Assembly (NCBI GenBank): GCA_933207985.1 | Contig: OW240918.1 | Coordinates: forward strand, 18,978,878 to 19,042,877 | Source of the DNA: Pelobates cultripes | Taxonomy: Eukaryota > Chordata > Amphibia > Anura > Pelobatidae | DNA length: 64,000 nt | Direction of reading: 5' to 3' | Shown: positions 1 to 11,700 of the stretch, in pieces | Layout: each line of letters starts with the position of its first letter | Position numbering within the stretch: the first letter of the stretch is position 1 | Notes under the pieces: model-generated | What the model was told of the DNA's origin: nothing | The model's input: only the letters and a program-made list of their open reading frames with translations | The model's database searches: none | Made by a program: the position numbers and the translations under genes

Positions 1-190
1 CCTATCCAAAATCAATGCATTACAGAATACGGAACCCAGACACAACACCGATAGTAATATAGAACTAATACACAAAACCCATCTTATTACAGGATACAAA
101 ACCCATACACAAAACCCACAATAAGACAGAAACAATGCAACACATATATCAATACAGAACCAGCACATAAAACTCATATTAATAAGGAAT
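1..190. repeat. Degenerate A/C-rich tandem repeat
   Basis: Irregular repetitions of motifs like ACACAAAACCCATA and AATACAGAACC recur across the first 190 bases, with spacings that drift, so this looks like an old minisatellite cut by the window edge. No coding potential is seen. Confidence 0.45.
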
Positions 191-698
191 ACATATCTGG
201 GGCTTACTATTGTCTATCTGTTTGTCTGTCTTTATGTCTGTTTTCTATGCTGTAATCAGAATGCATTTGAGTTGTAATAATTTCACTTATTCAGAAAATA
301 AGTAAAAAATATCCATGTGACACTTTTTTCAGACATTTTTCCTCTCCACAGGGCAAGCAAATAAACAGAAAATAGAGTACAGATGTCACTGATTGCATTT
401 TATTTGTTCTTTTCAACTTCACTGATTGGACTGCATAATATAATCTGAAATCTGTTTCATTATCTATAATTTCCCCGGTCTGTTCCCTTAGTGATGAGAC
501 CTGCTAGCATTTTTATTATAGGTTCTTCTGCAGCTTTGTGAAGTGCTCGCACATTAGAATTTGTCAAGATTTCACTTACAGAAAAAATGTTTTAAAAGTA
601 GTCTTGTAACTACAAAACAATTTGTAGTGTGCCTGTACGCTTAATCGTTGCTTTTACTTATTATTGCATCTACATGAAACACATATATTAACTAGCAT
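191..698. other. Unannotated AT-rich DNA
   Basis: No coding region, repeat end or structured element was recognised here. Confidence 0.5.
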
Positions 699-1264
699 GT
701 TAAAGGACCACTTCACACCCCAAAAGATCTTCAGCTTGATGAAGTGCTTTGTGGATGAGAAGTACCTTAGTTTAACCCCAGTTTCTAAAAGTGCTGATTT
801 CAGTGAGAAATCAGCATTTTTATAAATTAGTTAAAGAACTCCCCCCTGGCTATCAATCAAATAGCCATGGAGGATTCCTTCCTACTACCATTAGCTCCCC
901 TGAGCTAATAGACGTGGCAAGCATGCTCTACTTGAGTGTGCCTGCCTCCTCCTCCCTCACAGACCTCAGAGCAGCTCCTCAGCTCCATCCATGCACAGGC
1001 GTACATGCAACAGTGTGCCGGTACACATGTATGCAACAGTGTGCACGCATGCATGAGTCTTCACATTCGTGCATGTGGGGACCAAGTCAGAGGCCTCTCA
1101 ATGAGAAACCTCTGATTGGTTATTTCCATGAGAAGGGACTGAAAGAGGGAAAAAGAGGAGGGCTTACAAAGGCTGCATTGATAGGAACTGCAGCTTTTGT
1201 AACTCAATTAGACTATACCCCAATGAATACATGCATAACAATATGTGTGGAGTGGTCCTTTAAC
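699..1264. mobile_element. Non-autonomous DNA transposon (TTAA-type MITE), about 0.57 kb
   Basis: The ends are inverted copies: GTTAAAGGACCACTTCACAC on the left and the complement of GTTAAAGGACCACTCCACAC on the right, 19 of 20 matching. TTAA is present at both ends (700-703 and 1260-1263), as expected for piggyBac- or Kolobok-type insertion. The interior holds CA/TG-rich imperfect repeats near 1000-1060 and no transposase. A 170-codon open frame at 791-1303 overlaps the element and its right end; it resembles no protein and is taken as chance. Related ends occur at about 6.5, 38.1, 39.8, 40.7, 41.5 and 42.5 kb. Superfamily assignment is an inference. Confidence 0.7.
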
Positions 1265-2334
1265 AAAAACTACCATACACACTTACATAGACTTACATGC
1301 TAGAATACAAATTATGGATTTTCTGTAATGTGAGACAATGTCAAAGTTCCACTATCTTGATGCTTAATGTAGTATGTGATGTATTAAGAGAAACTTCTCC
1401 TAATTATAACATGCATTTTATGATTTGCAATTTATGTTTCACTAATTATATTTTCATTTAATACGCTATTTGTATTTTTTTCAATATTCACAATATTCAA
1501 TGTTTGTTTTTTAAAATACAAGAGTAAAAAATACAGTTTGAGAATATTAAATTTAGATATGTTCACTTAATTTTTTTTTCCAGTTTGGTCAAGAAAATAA
1601 GTATTAACCTAAACTGTAAAATCCATAATTTTTCACATTATATGCAATGTACACTTGGTCTATTCATCAATGCTATGTGAAAGATAAAACCTTGATATTT
1701 TTTAGTTCATCTCAAATTAGTAGGTTGTACTACAGCTTTTGACTGCTGACCAGCCAAATTAATAGGCTTTTGACAAGCAGCAGCGACAGAAATCACCAGC
1801 AGGTGATCAGATTTCTGCTGATAATGCACTCACTCACGGCCAATCAGGAAGTGTTTCTCTATTTAAAATATGTTCAATATTCATAGTGCTTTGTAAAATC
1901 TCAGAGGGTGAGGGAAGCACAGAAGCCGAGAATCTGAAAATGTTCATCTAAAGACAATTGCAAAGAAATGGTTTTGCTCCCTCACAGTATGATCTGTCCA
2001 AATCATTTGTATTATTATATTGAAATGAACATGCATAAAAGTCTAAAAATAAAACTTTCTACTGCTCTTTAACTTAAAATTTTTCAAAACTTGAACATTT
2101 TATTGAGCAAAATGTATTAAACAACAGGTTCTGAATGAGCAACTGTTTAGGGGTTGGCAACCAGCATGACAGGCTGGAAGAACACCTTATTGGCTGAACA
2201 ACAATTTTATGAAGTCACACCCACTAAGATCCTGTGACATGAACCCTGCATTACTATTATGAGCACTTTATTTAGTAAACACCAGACAGATACAGTGGGT
2301 ACATGTTAGATTCTATAAAAACAGCTAGACTTTG
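1265..2334. other. Unannotated AT-rich DNA
   Basis: No gene or clear element. A slightly more GC-rich patch at 1740-1850 and another at 2130-2240 may be old repeat fragments, but neither shows diagnostic ends. Confidence 0.4.
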
Positions 2335-2381
2335 AGATTTGTTTTGTATGAATTTGGGCAGATTAGGTGATCATTTAAACT

Positions 2382-3100
2382 ACCGAACTCCAAGCTCAGG
2401 AATTTATCCCTATGGGAGGCATAACCCCCATTCCAAAATCAGACAGCACATGGAGACCAGTACTAAATATCAAGGCTTTGAATGCATTCCTAAACAGGAA
2501 AAGATTCAGGATGGAAGGTTTAACAGACCTCCCAGGCCTAGTGCAGAAAAAATATTTCTGCACAAAATTAGACCTCAAAGATGCTTTACATTGAGTTCCT
2601 ATCGCTATGAAGCACAGGCGCTTTCTCAGATTCCGCTGGAAGGAACAGATACATCACTGGACTGTAGTGGTGTTTGGTCTATCCAGTGCACCTTACACCT
2701 CTTCCAGGAAAATGAAAGCTTTTATGTCCCACATCAGACAAAGAGGTTTCATATGCCTTTATTATTTAGATGACAATCTGTTGTTGAATCCAGGTGTAGA
2801 TGCTCTTGTTCAGCAGAGAGCTTACCTAATTTCCCTATTGCAGGATCTGAGATTTATAGTAAATCTGCCGAAATCTGCCCTGGTCCCCACTCAGAATATC
2901 CTATTTCTGTGTTTCATGCTGAACACTATGGATATGACCTTGGGGGTTCCCCGAGACAAATGGGAAAAAAATCTAACTTCAGCTCTTTTGAAGCACAGAT
3001 GGTCTCTAAGAGAACTAGCAAGGACTATTGGGAGGTTCATAGCTTTAACACCAACAATGCTTCCCCCTTGCTGTGCAGACAGAGCCAGCTGTTTCTAGGA
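2382..3100 (+). pseudogene. DIRS reverse transcriptase remnant
   Basis: The frame through 2412 reads a typical DIRS/Ty3-like reverse transcriptase: a stretch of the form PKSDSTWRPVLNIKALN (about 2425-2480), then KLDLKDA (about 2568-2590), an FGLSSAPYT motif (about 2675-2700) and the catalytic YLDD box (about 2763-2776). The enzyme copies element RNA into DNA. An in-frame TGA at 2592-2594 interrupts it just after KLDLKDALH, where intact relatives continue with a few residues leading into VPI. After about 3060 the homologous reading moves to another frame, so there is at least one indel. No start codon of an intact pol gene is present because the element is truncated upstream. Confidence 0.85.
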
Positions 3101-3280
3101 GACCAACTGAGACACAGTGGCCTGTGGGAGTCAAGGGTGGTCCTTCCCAAAAGTGTCAGGAAAGAGCTAAATGATATATTGGAGTGGGCAATTCCACTTC
3201 CTCGCCCCCTTTATGAGTTAACCCTTTATGAGTTAACCTTGACCACAGATACTTCTACCAAGCTTCCCCAACTTATGTAG
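3060..3280 (+). pseudogene. DIRS RNase H-like remnant
   Basis: In the frame of the segment ending at 3280 the reading LPKSVRKELNDILEW followed by LTTDTS fits the connection to the RNase H domain of DIRS/Ty3 polymerases, where an LTTDAS-like motif carries the first catalytic aspartate. The domain breaks off at the stop at 3278-3280, and the 3280-3440 stretch is too decayed to follow. It sits in a different frame from the upstream reverse transcriptase. Confidence 0.55.
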
Positions 3281-3439
3281 ATCTCAGCCCAGGTAGGCTT
3301 TTAACTCATCCGCTTCTGTCTGACTGGGTTTTAGGTGCAAGACCAGGGTAAGATACAAACAGATGATCGAAGAATTTGAAGCATGGGAAGATTCCTTCAA
3401 TTGCTGTCAGTACAATCTGACTCAAGATACCCTTTACCT

Positions 3440-4072
3440 CAGGTTGCTAAAAGGGCTATCGGTTTGCCATCCTTTTACTCCGAGATAAACTTTCACTTGG
3501 GATGTGGATCTTTTATTAAACTACCTTAACTCTTTGGACAATGGCCAGATTGACCTAAAATGGATAGCCATTAAATTTGCATCCCTTCTAGCTTTAGCTC
3601 TGACAGCTAGAGGCTCAGAATTAACACAGATAAATATTGTCGAACCATGGTTGTCTCGAACTCCAGGGGAGTTTCATGTCATCCTTAAAGGGAGACAGAA
3701 GACTTCCCATATTTTCTGGGTTCCTGTAGAACTAGATTTGGTACAGGAATCTACTGAACCAGGCTTATGTTTAGTTAATTTGTTAAACACATATTTAAAT
3801 CTCTCTGCCCCAGTCAGACAAGACTTTACACAATTATTTATCACTTCCAGGAAACCTTTTCGGCCAGCTAAGGTTAACACAATCAGGTTTTGGATACTGT
3901 CTGTATGTCTGCAGCGGGTATTGATGTGACGGTTTTTAAGAGTCATTCTATCAGAGGGGCTTCAGCTTCAAAAACAGCAGTGAGAGGCCTCCCTCTTCCC
4001 ATTATCCTTAAAGTTGCAAGATGGTCTTCCAGTAAGACCTTTGTTTTACTGGAGCCCATCTCAAGTTGAACG
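3440..4072 (+). pseudogene. DIRS tyrosine recombinase remnant
   Basis: The open part at 3504-3929 contains the ALTARGSELTQI segment, where DIRS recombinases have the first catalytic arginine. After a stop at 3927-3929 and without a frame change the reading DVTVFKSHSIRGASASKT gives the H-x-x-R catalytic box (about 3940-3970). The following ARWSSSKTF segment matches the WSS..F stretch that precedes the nucleophilic tyrosine, but the tyrosine is not seen and the reading ends about 4070. In intact elements this enzyme integrates circular DNA without a target duplication. This copy lacks a continuous frame and the nucleophile. Confidence 0.8.
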
Positions 4073-4118
4073 TTTACAGTTTCTTAGGACCACCACCAGG
4101 TGCATGCTATTCTACTCA

Positions 4119-4225
4119 CTAGCTTTGATGGTTATGCCTCCCGGAGGGACAAAATAGAGTTTGCAGGAATGACCTGCTACTTTCTTTGTCCTAGGGATGA
4201 GCATAACTACCTGACAAAGCGCCCA
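4119..4225. repeat. DIRS internal complementary region
   Basis: The left half (CACTAGCTTTGATGGTTATG onward) matches the right terminal repeat at about 5461-5518 in direct orientation, and the right half (TGACCTGC..TTTCTTTGTCC..GAGCATAAC) matches it in inverted orientation. The two halves meet at a GCAGGAATGACCTGC junction near 4163-4177. This is the arrangement of a DIRS internal complementary region, which templates joining of the element ends during circle formation. It lies just downstream of the recombinase, as expected. Confidence 0.75.
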
Positions 4226-4323
4226 TACCTTCCTCTCCAGGTTTATTTGTAGTGCCTGGTGGTGGTGGTGGGGTTTTCTTAGGTTTTGGAAAGCCTTTTA
4301 ATTAAAGTTGTTTGTGTTTTTTT

Positions 4324-4327
<4 letters not shown>

Positions 4328-4370
<43 letters not shown>

Positions 4371-4396
4371 TATATACATATATATATATATATATT
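4328..4396. repeat. TA/CA microsatellite
   Basis: A run of TA dinucleotides with a short CACACA interruption abuts the 3' tail of the nested LINE. Confidence 0.9.
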
Positions 4397-4875
4397 ACAT
4401 AGTTACATAGCTGAAAAGAGACTTGCATCCATCAAGTTCAGCCTTCCTTGCATTTGTTTTTTGCTGTTGATCCAAAAGAAGGCAAAAAAACAAAACAGTT
4501 TGAAGCACTTCCAATTTTGCAACAAGCTGGGAAAAAAATTCCTTCTTGACCCCAGAACGGCAGTCAGATTTGTATTGGCCCCGAATATATTTGTATAATG
4601 TTATCATATCCCCACTCAGGCGACATTTTTCTAAACTAAATAGGTTTAAATTTGTTAACCTTTCTTCATAGATGATATGTTCCATTCCTTTTATTAATTT
4701 TGTAGCCCGCCACTTTTTCTAGTGCCATAATATCCTTCATTAGAACAGGTGCCCAAAATTGCACAGCATATTCAATATGTGGTTTTACAAGTGATTTATA
4801 AAGAGGCCCAATTATATTCTCATCTCGAGAATGAATGCCCTTTTTCATGCATTACAATACCTTACTGGCCTTCTG
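4390..4875 (-). mobile_element. CR1/L2-type LINE, 3' end fragment nested in the DIRS element
   Basis: Read on the minus strand, the sequence encodes the C-terminal part of a non-LTR reverse transcriptase: a CMKKGIHSRDENI segment, then PLYKSLVKPHIEYAVQFWAP (about 4765-4825), KDIMALEKV and, after a frame change, [18 protein letters not shown] and [14 protein letters not shown] (about 4590-4665). A short 3' UTR follows, ending in repeated ATGTAACT-like units at 4390-4410. These motifs are characteristic of the CR1/L2 group common in frogs. The copy is truncated at its 5' side, has frameshifts and lacks the catalytic domain. A second copy lies at 48.7-49.2 kb. Confidence 0.8.
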
Positions 4876-5464
4876 TTCCTCTTTACAGATTACACACGGC
4901 TTCCCAGACAGGATCAACAAGCCAAGGGCCCTCCTAAATAGTTGTTCGGGAAGTTAAGAAAATCCTTTCAGAAGTTCTTTGTTTATGAGTTATCCCAATA
5001 TTTCTCACAGAGACTGTTTGCCTGTTCACCTTTATGATCTAGGATTGTTTTGTTACATCTTCACATGTTACTATTAACTGGCAGTACTCGAGAAATGGTT
5101 CTTTTCTATTGTTACTTTATTATACTGTCCATTCACTGTGTTTCTATAACCTTTTCGTATTAAGTTGAGAAAATAAAACCTTGTTACCCCCTTTATATTA
5201 GCATTAGTGTCTCTTTTCTTTTGTATTATATACTAGTACTTTGTGTGTTTTTTGTACATTGATTTCTACCCTACATTAGGGGGTTATTTGTCTCTGGATG
5301 AGTTAACCATCCGCAGTGCTCCGATTTTAAAATCTGAGGTGATCAGGGCTTAATGGCTGTCCTGATCACCTGATTGGCTAGAAATGCTGTTGTTGTACAG
5401 GAGCACAGCACGAGCGTTTGTTAGTGCGGCAAAATATTTCTCCGAGAGGCTGACACATGCCCAC

Positions 5465-5518
5465 TAGCTTTGCTAGGTGGTTATGCTCATCCTTAGGACA
5501 AAGAAAGTTTGCAGGTCA
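5465..5518. repeat. DIRS right terminal repeat (outer end)
   Basis: GTTATGCTCATCCTTAGGAC and the following AAAGAAAGTTTGCAGGTCA are the inverted complement of 4170-4208 in the internal complementary region. The match stops at about 5518, which marks the element's right end. The repeat probably extends leftward to about 5280, but only this outer part can be checked within the window. Confidence 0.7.
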
Positions 5519-5964
5519 AAGATTCATGCAAACTCCATTATCTGAATCATAAACCACATAAAACGTGCAATGGTAAAGCATACCATTTTTATTTGCAATT
5601 CTGAATTTCACCCAAAAAAGAAAAGATTAATATTTAGGGGACAGTCACTAATCATTGATTTTATTCACATATCAAGTCAGAAGTTACCAATATAAGAAAA
5701 AAAGAGGAGCAGTAAAATAATAATGATAATAATAATAATTTTAATAATAAAAATAAAATGATACATATATTCATATATATAACATATATATGAGAGAGAT
5801 AGAGTGTTAATAAATATATAACATATAAAAATATAGTCTTTTAACTGTTCTTCCTTTTTTGCCTCTGTAGGTTGTTTTCAGCTGATCTGTGTATTAAATG
5901 GTATGGTAAAAAGTTCCTATTAGTGTACAGCAAAATATATACACACTGTTTATATTATTTTTAT
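5519..5964. other. AT-rich DNA with ATA/ATT microsatellites
   Basis: Contains AATAATAAT runs (about 5718-5755) and imperfect TATATA stretches (5765-5835). No gene was seen. Confidence 0.6.
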
Positions 5965-6207
5965 CTTAAGATAGCTCAGTGGATTGATGCATCATCAGTA
6001 GAATCTGTTCAATCATTGAGGGTTGCAAGTTCAATTCCTGGCAGGGTTGACTCTTCACCCTTCTGAGGTAGATGAAATGAATACCATTAATTTGTGTAAT
6101 AAGAACATACCCTGGATGTTGCACAAACGTAACATTACCAGGATGATTTGGAAACCAGATACTATCTGTATGTACCTTTCCTGGTTAAACCTTTTGTTGT
6201 TATTATG
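5965..6207 (+). mobile_element. tRNA-derived SINE
   Basis: A box-A-like TAGCTCAGTGG at 5972-5982 and a box-B-like GGTTGCAAGTTCAATTCC at 6021-6038 are spaced as in a tRNA gene and would form an internal RNA polymerase III promoter. The tRNA-like head is followed by an unrelated body (CTTCTGAGGTAGATGAAATG onward) and a short T/G-rich tail near 6190-6207. The head has an altered anticodon region and extra bases, so this is a retroposed SINE rather than a working tRNA. Similar tRNA-headed SINEs are common in amphibians and reptiles. Confidence 0.75.
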
Positions 6208-6507
6208 TATATATTTTGCAGTACAGTGATTGGCTAATTTTCTCGCCCTTTTGGTTTGTCTGATTTGCTTTTCAAATTAGTTTGTCATTACTGAAATTCT
6301 GCCAAGCCAATTCAACATATGGCTGATATTCAGTTTTATTTTTTTTAGTCTTATTTTTTTTTTTTTTGTCATTTTTGGAAAAATGGTTTTGCTAAAACAA
6401 ATTTTATAGCTGTAAATCAATTTGTGTTTTACAATAATTATTCAAGAATGGAGTTTCACATTTATATCAGAACAAATGTGATGAAACAATAATGTTTATA
6501 TCTGTAT
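6208..6507. other. Unannotated AT-rich DNA
   Basis: Contains T-rich runs (6343-6367) and no recognisable gene or element. Confidence 0.5.
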
Positions 6508-6990
6508 TTAAAGGAGCACTATAGGGTCAGGAACACAAACATTCATTCCTGACCCTATTGTGTTAAAACCACTATCTAGCTCCCTTGGCCCCCATTGTCT
6601 CCATAACGATAGTAAAATCTTACTTGTATTCTAGTCTGAAGCTGCTGCCTCTGCCTGTGAACTTCATCTGACCCCTGACAGCAGCAGAAGTGGTAGCCTG
6701 ATCCAATCACAATGCTTCCCCATAGGATTGGCTGAGACTGACAAGGAGGCAGATCAGGGTAAGAGCCAGCCCAATTCAATCACAGCCCTAGCCAATCAGC
6801 ATATCATCAGAGAGATGAATTGAATTAATTAATCTCTATGAGGAAAGTTCAGTGTCTGCATGCAGAGGGAGGAGATACTGAATGTTTGAATGCATTTAAG
6901 GCAGCCATGACCCAGGAAGGATCTCTAACAGCTATATGAGGAGTGGCCAGTAAACCTGTCACTAGGCTGTAATGTAAACATTGCATTTTC
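6508..6990. mobile_element. MITE, probably missing its right end
   Basis: The left end TTAAAGGAGCACTATAGGGT is followed at once by an internal inverted repeat (GGTCAGGAACACAAAC and CATTCATTCCTGACCC). A more GC-rich interior leads to a GTAATGTAAACATTGCATTT segment seen in related MITEs. No matching right terminus was found, so the copy is truncated or diverged. No transposase is encoded; open frames here are chance. Confidence 0.6.
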
Positions 6991-6995
6991 TCTGA

Positions 6996-7194
6996 AAAGG
7001 GTCACTTTTTAAATTCTGAACTAGGCTTTTTCAAAGTGCCAGATTCACACAAAAGTATCTGAGATATTCAACACAATGGGCCAGAATAGATTTAGTGAAT
7101 AATTGAACTACAACTGCCATCATCCTCAGATAGTTAAAGGGTCACTTTTTTAATTCTGAACTAGGCTTTTTCAAAGTGCCAGATTCACACAAAA
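6996..7194. repeat. Partial tandem duplication, 140-bp period
   Basis: A 59-base segment starting AAAGGGTCACTTTTT at 6996-7054 recurs at 7136-7194 with a single substitution. The first copy is followed by about 80 unique bases, giving a 140-bp period. The near identity indicates a fairly recent local duplication. Confidence 0.85.
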
Positions 7195-8281
7195 CAGACT
7201 GAAAAAAAATGTCAGCATGTAAAACTGTTTGAGCGTTTTGCGTCTACCAGCTTAGTCGGGGAAAAACTTAGCTGATTTCAGCAACGATCATGACTGGCAG
7301 ATGTTATGAAGCTTATCTTTGAATGTTCTGATGTTATTTCATGCACATATTGAAGAAATAGCAGTTGAATTTCCATGCACAGAATAGGTAGCCAAATGTT
7401 GAGTAATTACCTTTCAGCTTTTGAGACTTTTCAAAAAAACAGTATTATCCTGCAGTGACCTTTCATTAAAAGTCAAGTCTGTGATAATTTTATGAAAGTC
7501 TATATCCTTTGATTGTTTGTTGTTATTGTATTCATATGGCAAAATGGTCAAATATGTAATAACACATTTGATAAGTGATAAGCTTTTTTTGCAGCACCAG
7601 GGCCCCAATTTAATATTTTTAATATTAAAGTATTTTTTTCAAATGATTTAATATCTTTGGGTAAAATTTTAAAATAAATATTTTAAAACATATTTCAATA
7701 TATTTTTTTAAAAATATACTGATATGTTTATTTATATATGTTTATAAGTTTATTTATATATGTGTATAATATATATCTTTTGATACTCTAATATTTTGAA
7801 GAAATAATTTTAAAAGTCTATCCAAAAGTATTAGATCATTTCAAAGCTTATACAAAAATAGTGAATCGAAGCCTAAATTAGAAATTTATGACAGTCTGCA
7901 GCAAAGGAAATGGGAAACAGTTTAGAAACTATAACACTTTTAATGTTATTATTACACAAATGGATAATCTGATATGTTCATTTATAAAAGAAAATGTATG
8001 TACTTTTTAAATTATATTTTCTCATGCAATATATTTACTATATATAGCTTTTATTTAGTCTATTCAATATTTTGATATATTGAATATCAGTGAATACTTA
8101 GTTCTTTGAAAAAATATAGGCTATATTAGAAATTAATATTATAAGTAAAATGGGATTATTTTTATTATTTAAAAATGGCTGAAATTAGTAAAGAAATAAG
8201 AGGACAAAATAAAGCTTCTGGTAGCATATACTGTTTTACTAGAATGTTTATGGTGTTCTGTGTTTGCATACTGTATTTGCA
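7195..8281. other. Very AT-rich DNA
   Basis: Contains long A/T-rich runs (especially 7610-7800 and 7980-8170). No gene or transposon end was recognised. Confidence 0.5.
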
Positions 8282-8741
8282 GTTAGGGACACTCGAGACT
8301 CCTAAAACAAATATTGTGTAGAGTATGTCCTCTTTTTTTCAATTTACAAAACAAAACCTGCAGACTTCAAAAGAAATTGACAATTTTATAAATCGACCTT
8401 GTTACACCCTTCTGACTGTCAATCAGACAACAGGTCCTGCTACTACCTGGTTTGTCTTGCTCAGTGGAAATAAACTCAAAAGGCAGACAATTGCTCAGAG
8501 CAGCTGCCTTGCAAAGACTCCTCATTGAGCTGCATTGTGAAGAATGTGATTGGACAGCCACTGAAAGTCTGGGCTATGGAAGAAGGGGAGTTTGCAAAGG
8601 ATACAAACAAGAAACTGCAGATTTCACAAACTGTTTTTTAATATACCCCAATTAAAGGCATATAAGTTTTCAATGGGGGTATATCTACTAAACATGTATT
8701 TTTTTTAATTTTTTTTTTTGGCAGTAGAGTGTCCCTTTAAC
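8282..8741. mobile_element. MITE, first copy of an unclassified family
   Basis: The left end GTTAGGGACACTC and the right end GAGTGTCCCTTTAAC are near-inverted copies. The interior at about 8390-8690 is closely similar to 35840-36140: both contain GACTGTCAATCAGACAACAG-like, TTGAGCTGCA, GGAAGAAGGGG and TTTTCAATGGGG blocks in the same order. Two copies with similar extents and no coding frame define a short non-autonomous family. Confidence 0.7.
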
Positions 8742-11700
8742 TAATGTGACTCATGCATGTCATTTCTTTCTTATTACCTTTAGTTGAGGCAGAAGATCAG
8801 AGTAAAAAAGAAAGGGAAGACTTGGGTTGTTAGTTACGGAAAAGTACAGGTCTGTCTACTGGAATACCATGAAAATGGCAAATATTCTTCATAGAGCCAG
8901 ATGGTATAAGTTTGTTAATATTAAATAGATTAAAGAAATAATCTGGGCCCCTTACCTACTTCATCTTAATAAAGTAATTATGCCCCATGGAGTCCCCTGG
9001 CATCCATCTTACCTTCCATTGTTAAACTATTATTTTCACAGTTCAAGGTCTGAGCAAATGTTATTGTGTACAGGTAGAATACAGAAGTTTTTTTTGCAGC
9101 GCTCATAGGGTCAGAGGTTATGTTTAGCAAATTTAGGACTCTCATGCAACCTGTTGGAACTGTTAGTGTTTCTTTCAGCTGTGTTGTCAGTTAGTGGGTG
9201 GTAAAACACAGACTACACAAATAACTAAGGGCCGCACAACTGCAAAGTCATATAGTTCAACCTGCACCACACTATAAACACTTAATATGCCAGCCTTCAT
9301 CCTATTTAGTCTGAAGTAAGTCTCAAGCATCTGTCATTTTTAATTTATTGCTGTGAAATCCTCTGATACATGCAAAGTACAGTACTAATACTATAACATT
9401 TATTCATTTTTATTTAATTGCCAAGTTCGTCTTCTTTATTACTGAATTGCTTAGTTGTCAGTTAAAATATACATCTTTGGGACAAAAATTATCAGGACCT
9501 GTAAATGTAAAGCTATGGTTGGCTCTATCTAGCTGTTTGTGGCTGGAAGGGTGTTTCTTTATCTTTCTGTGTTGTATATTTGTTGTATATTTTTCATGAG
9601 GAGATATGTATTCAATGGGTTCTGTGGTACCATGTGTCCTTCAGCATCAATAGTGGCCTCTGCAATAGTGACCTCTGTTTTTTCTTCATATGTGCAACTA
9701 TCTTGTGTTTAAAATGTGTTGGAACATCTAGCATGGAGCTCAGTCTAGCTAACAGGTTATTCCAAGGACTCACAAACCTTTTAAATTAAATTCTTCATTG
9801 ACTACCAAACTTTACATATTGTCCATTAAAGAACAATATTTAACAGCTAATCAGGATCAATAAGGTAGTCAAGTTTGGCTCAAGATGGCTAGCATTTATT
9901 TACATACTCTACTACTAGTGAATATTAAAAAAATTGTAGCCTGAATACTGCTCTTATATAATGATGATTTTAAATATTCTTCTTTGTTTTTTGTTGTTTT
10001 TTTCTGAAACACATTGCCTTTTTGTCTAATGCAATATCAAATTTGTCTCAATATATTTATTCATGTAGCAGCATAATTTATGAAGCTTTCTGTCAGTAGT
10101 CATAATTTTATAACACTGCTAAACTGATCCCTTATTTTTGGTTTTATAGAGGCAAAGAAATCAACACTGATGTGCAATTAGACCCATTATGACAAATATA
10201 TATTATTTCGATAAGCTCTGAACCTATGGCCTTCCATATTGTGAACTAGTCCCAAATTGATCATTTAGAACAATTTTCTCATTGTTCAAAAACATTGGTA
10301 CTTTGACAGATTGAAATCGATGAAGGTTTTCTGCAATACCTTTTTATGGATGTCCCTAATTCAATTTAGCAGTAGATATTGCTTTTTAAAAAGCTTTAAT
10401 TCAAGGTCAGTTCTATTATGAAATGTATGTTGGTAAATTGTGTAAAATAACGGAATAGATATTTAGTTTTATACAGGCTTATTATTATGATGCTACACAT
10501 CCTGTCTAAATGTAGATATGCATCCATAGAGTTAAAGACAGTTAACCTTGGGTTGTTTTCAGGCATTAGTGGTATTTGAAAAAAAATATGAGAAAACATT
10601 GCTGCCCAGTTTCTAGTTATAACGAGTTAGTAGACATCCCCCATTTACCACATGGCATGTATTGGTTTAGGGAGGTTTTAAACCTCCCTTTCAGTAATAT
10701 GAGGGTCCTCTTGATTCCATATGGTTTTTATTTATTTAAAAAAATTTAAATTAAATAGTTAACCCCCATGCCACCAAGCGTTATTAACTGCCAGCAGGTA
10801 AATATTTTGGATTTTTGTTGGAAGAATTCAGTTTAGATTTCTGCTCTACAGCACTGTTTTATCCAGCTGAATTGCGGACCAAATTCAGGCCCATTTGGTA
10901 AACAGTGTAAGTAATTCTATATTTTGAAGTCCAAATGGCCCTATTTGCAGCCAGAAGATGAGATGATGTAACGAATACAGGGAAAAATAGGTTTTATAAA
11001 TGTATTTTGTGATTTGTCCATAAAACTTTTTCGAACTACAGAATCCCAAAGAACCACCGATTACCTAAACTTCAGACATATCGCAATTTATTTGAAACTG
11101 AATGCTCTAGTCTGAGTCTGCCTGCAGTTGTTTTGCTTTGATGCATATGTTCAACCACTTGAGAATGACTATGAGACTACAGAAGGAATTAAAATATCAA
11201 ATTCTGCACAACAGTACTGTTCCCCTTCTGTCTTAGGTTTGTAAAATCTATTTTTACCAGGATAGTTCTAATGTATCAAGGTTCTAAAGGAGTTAAACGT
11301 TCAACACATGATATAACATTAAAACAACTACGGAAGGCAAATATACTATTTCATCTAATTAGAATTTGCATGAAATATCTTGGTGAAATATTCTTAAAAT
11401 ACAACTTGTTGGATTTCTATATGTCATCTACATAATTAACAATAAAACAATGTAATTATTCCTAGTTACTAACAGTTTCCCATACATGTATGCAAGTGAC
11501 TAGAATTGCATAAACTGGGTGGAAAAAATGCTGTGCAATTTGTACTTATTCAAAGATGTAAATCAACCACAAAAATTAAGCTAAACTTTACATCATTTTG
11601 GTGGCTAGGAAAAAGAAAAAAATAACTAAATGCTAGCACCTTGGATTTTGCCACTTGAAAATAAAGGTAGAAAATGAAATTTCATCATTGTTATTTAAGA

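Larger units (their letters stand above)
2335..5518 (+). mobile_element. DIRS-type tyrosine-recombinase retrotransposon, 5'-truncated and decayed
   Basis: In order the element shows a reverse-transcriptase domain, an RNase H-like remnant, a tyrosine recombinase, an internal complementary region (about 4119-4225) and a right terminal repeat ending near 5518. That order, with a recombinase in place of an integrase and inverted rather than direct terminal repeats, is the hallmark of DIRS elements known from fish and amphibians. The left terminal repeat and the gag-like ORF1 are absent, so the copy begins within pol. Stop codons and frame changes make it non-functional. A CR1/L2-type LINE tail and a TA microsatellite sit between the complementary region and the right repeat. 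The 5' boundary is approximate. Confidence 0.85.

Noticed and set aside
791..1303. A 170-codon open frame
   Set aside because: It lies across a MITE and its right flank; the composition follows the CA/TG repeats and no domain is recognisable.
5972..6040. A tRNA gene
   Set aside because: Box A and box B are present, but the head has the wrong spacing and pairing for a mature tRNA and continues into a SINE body.
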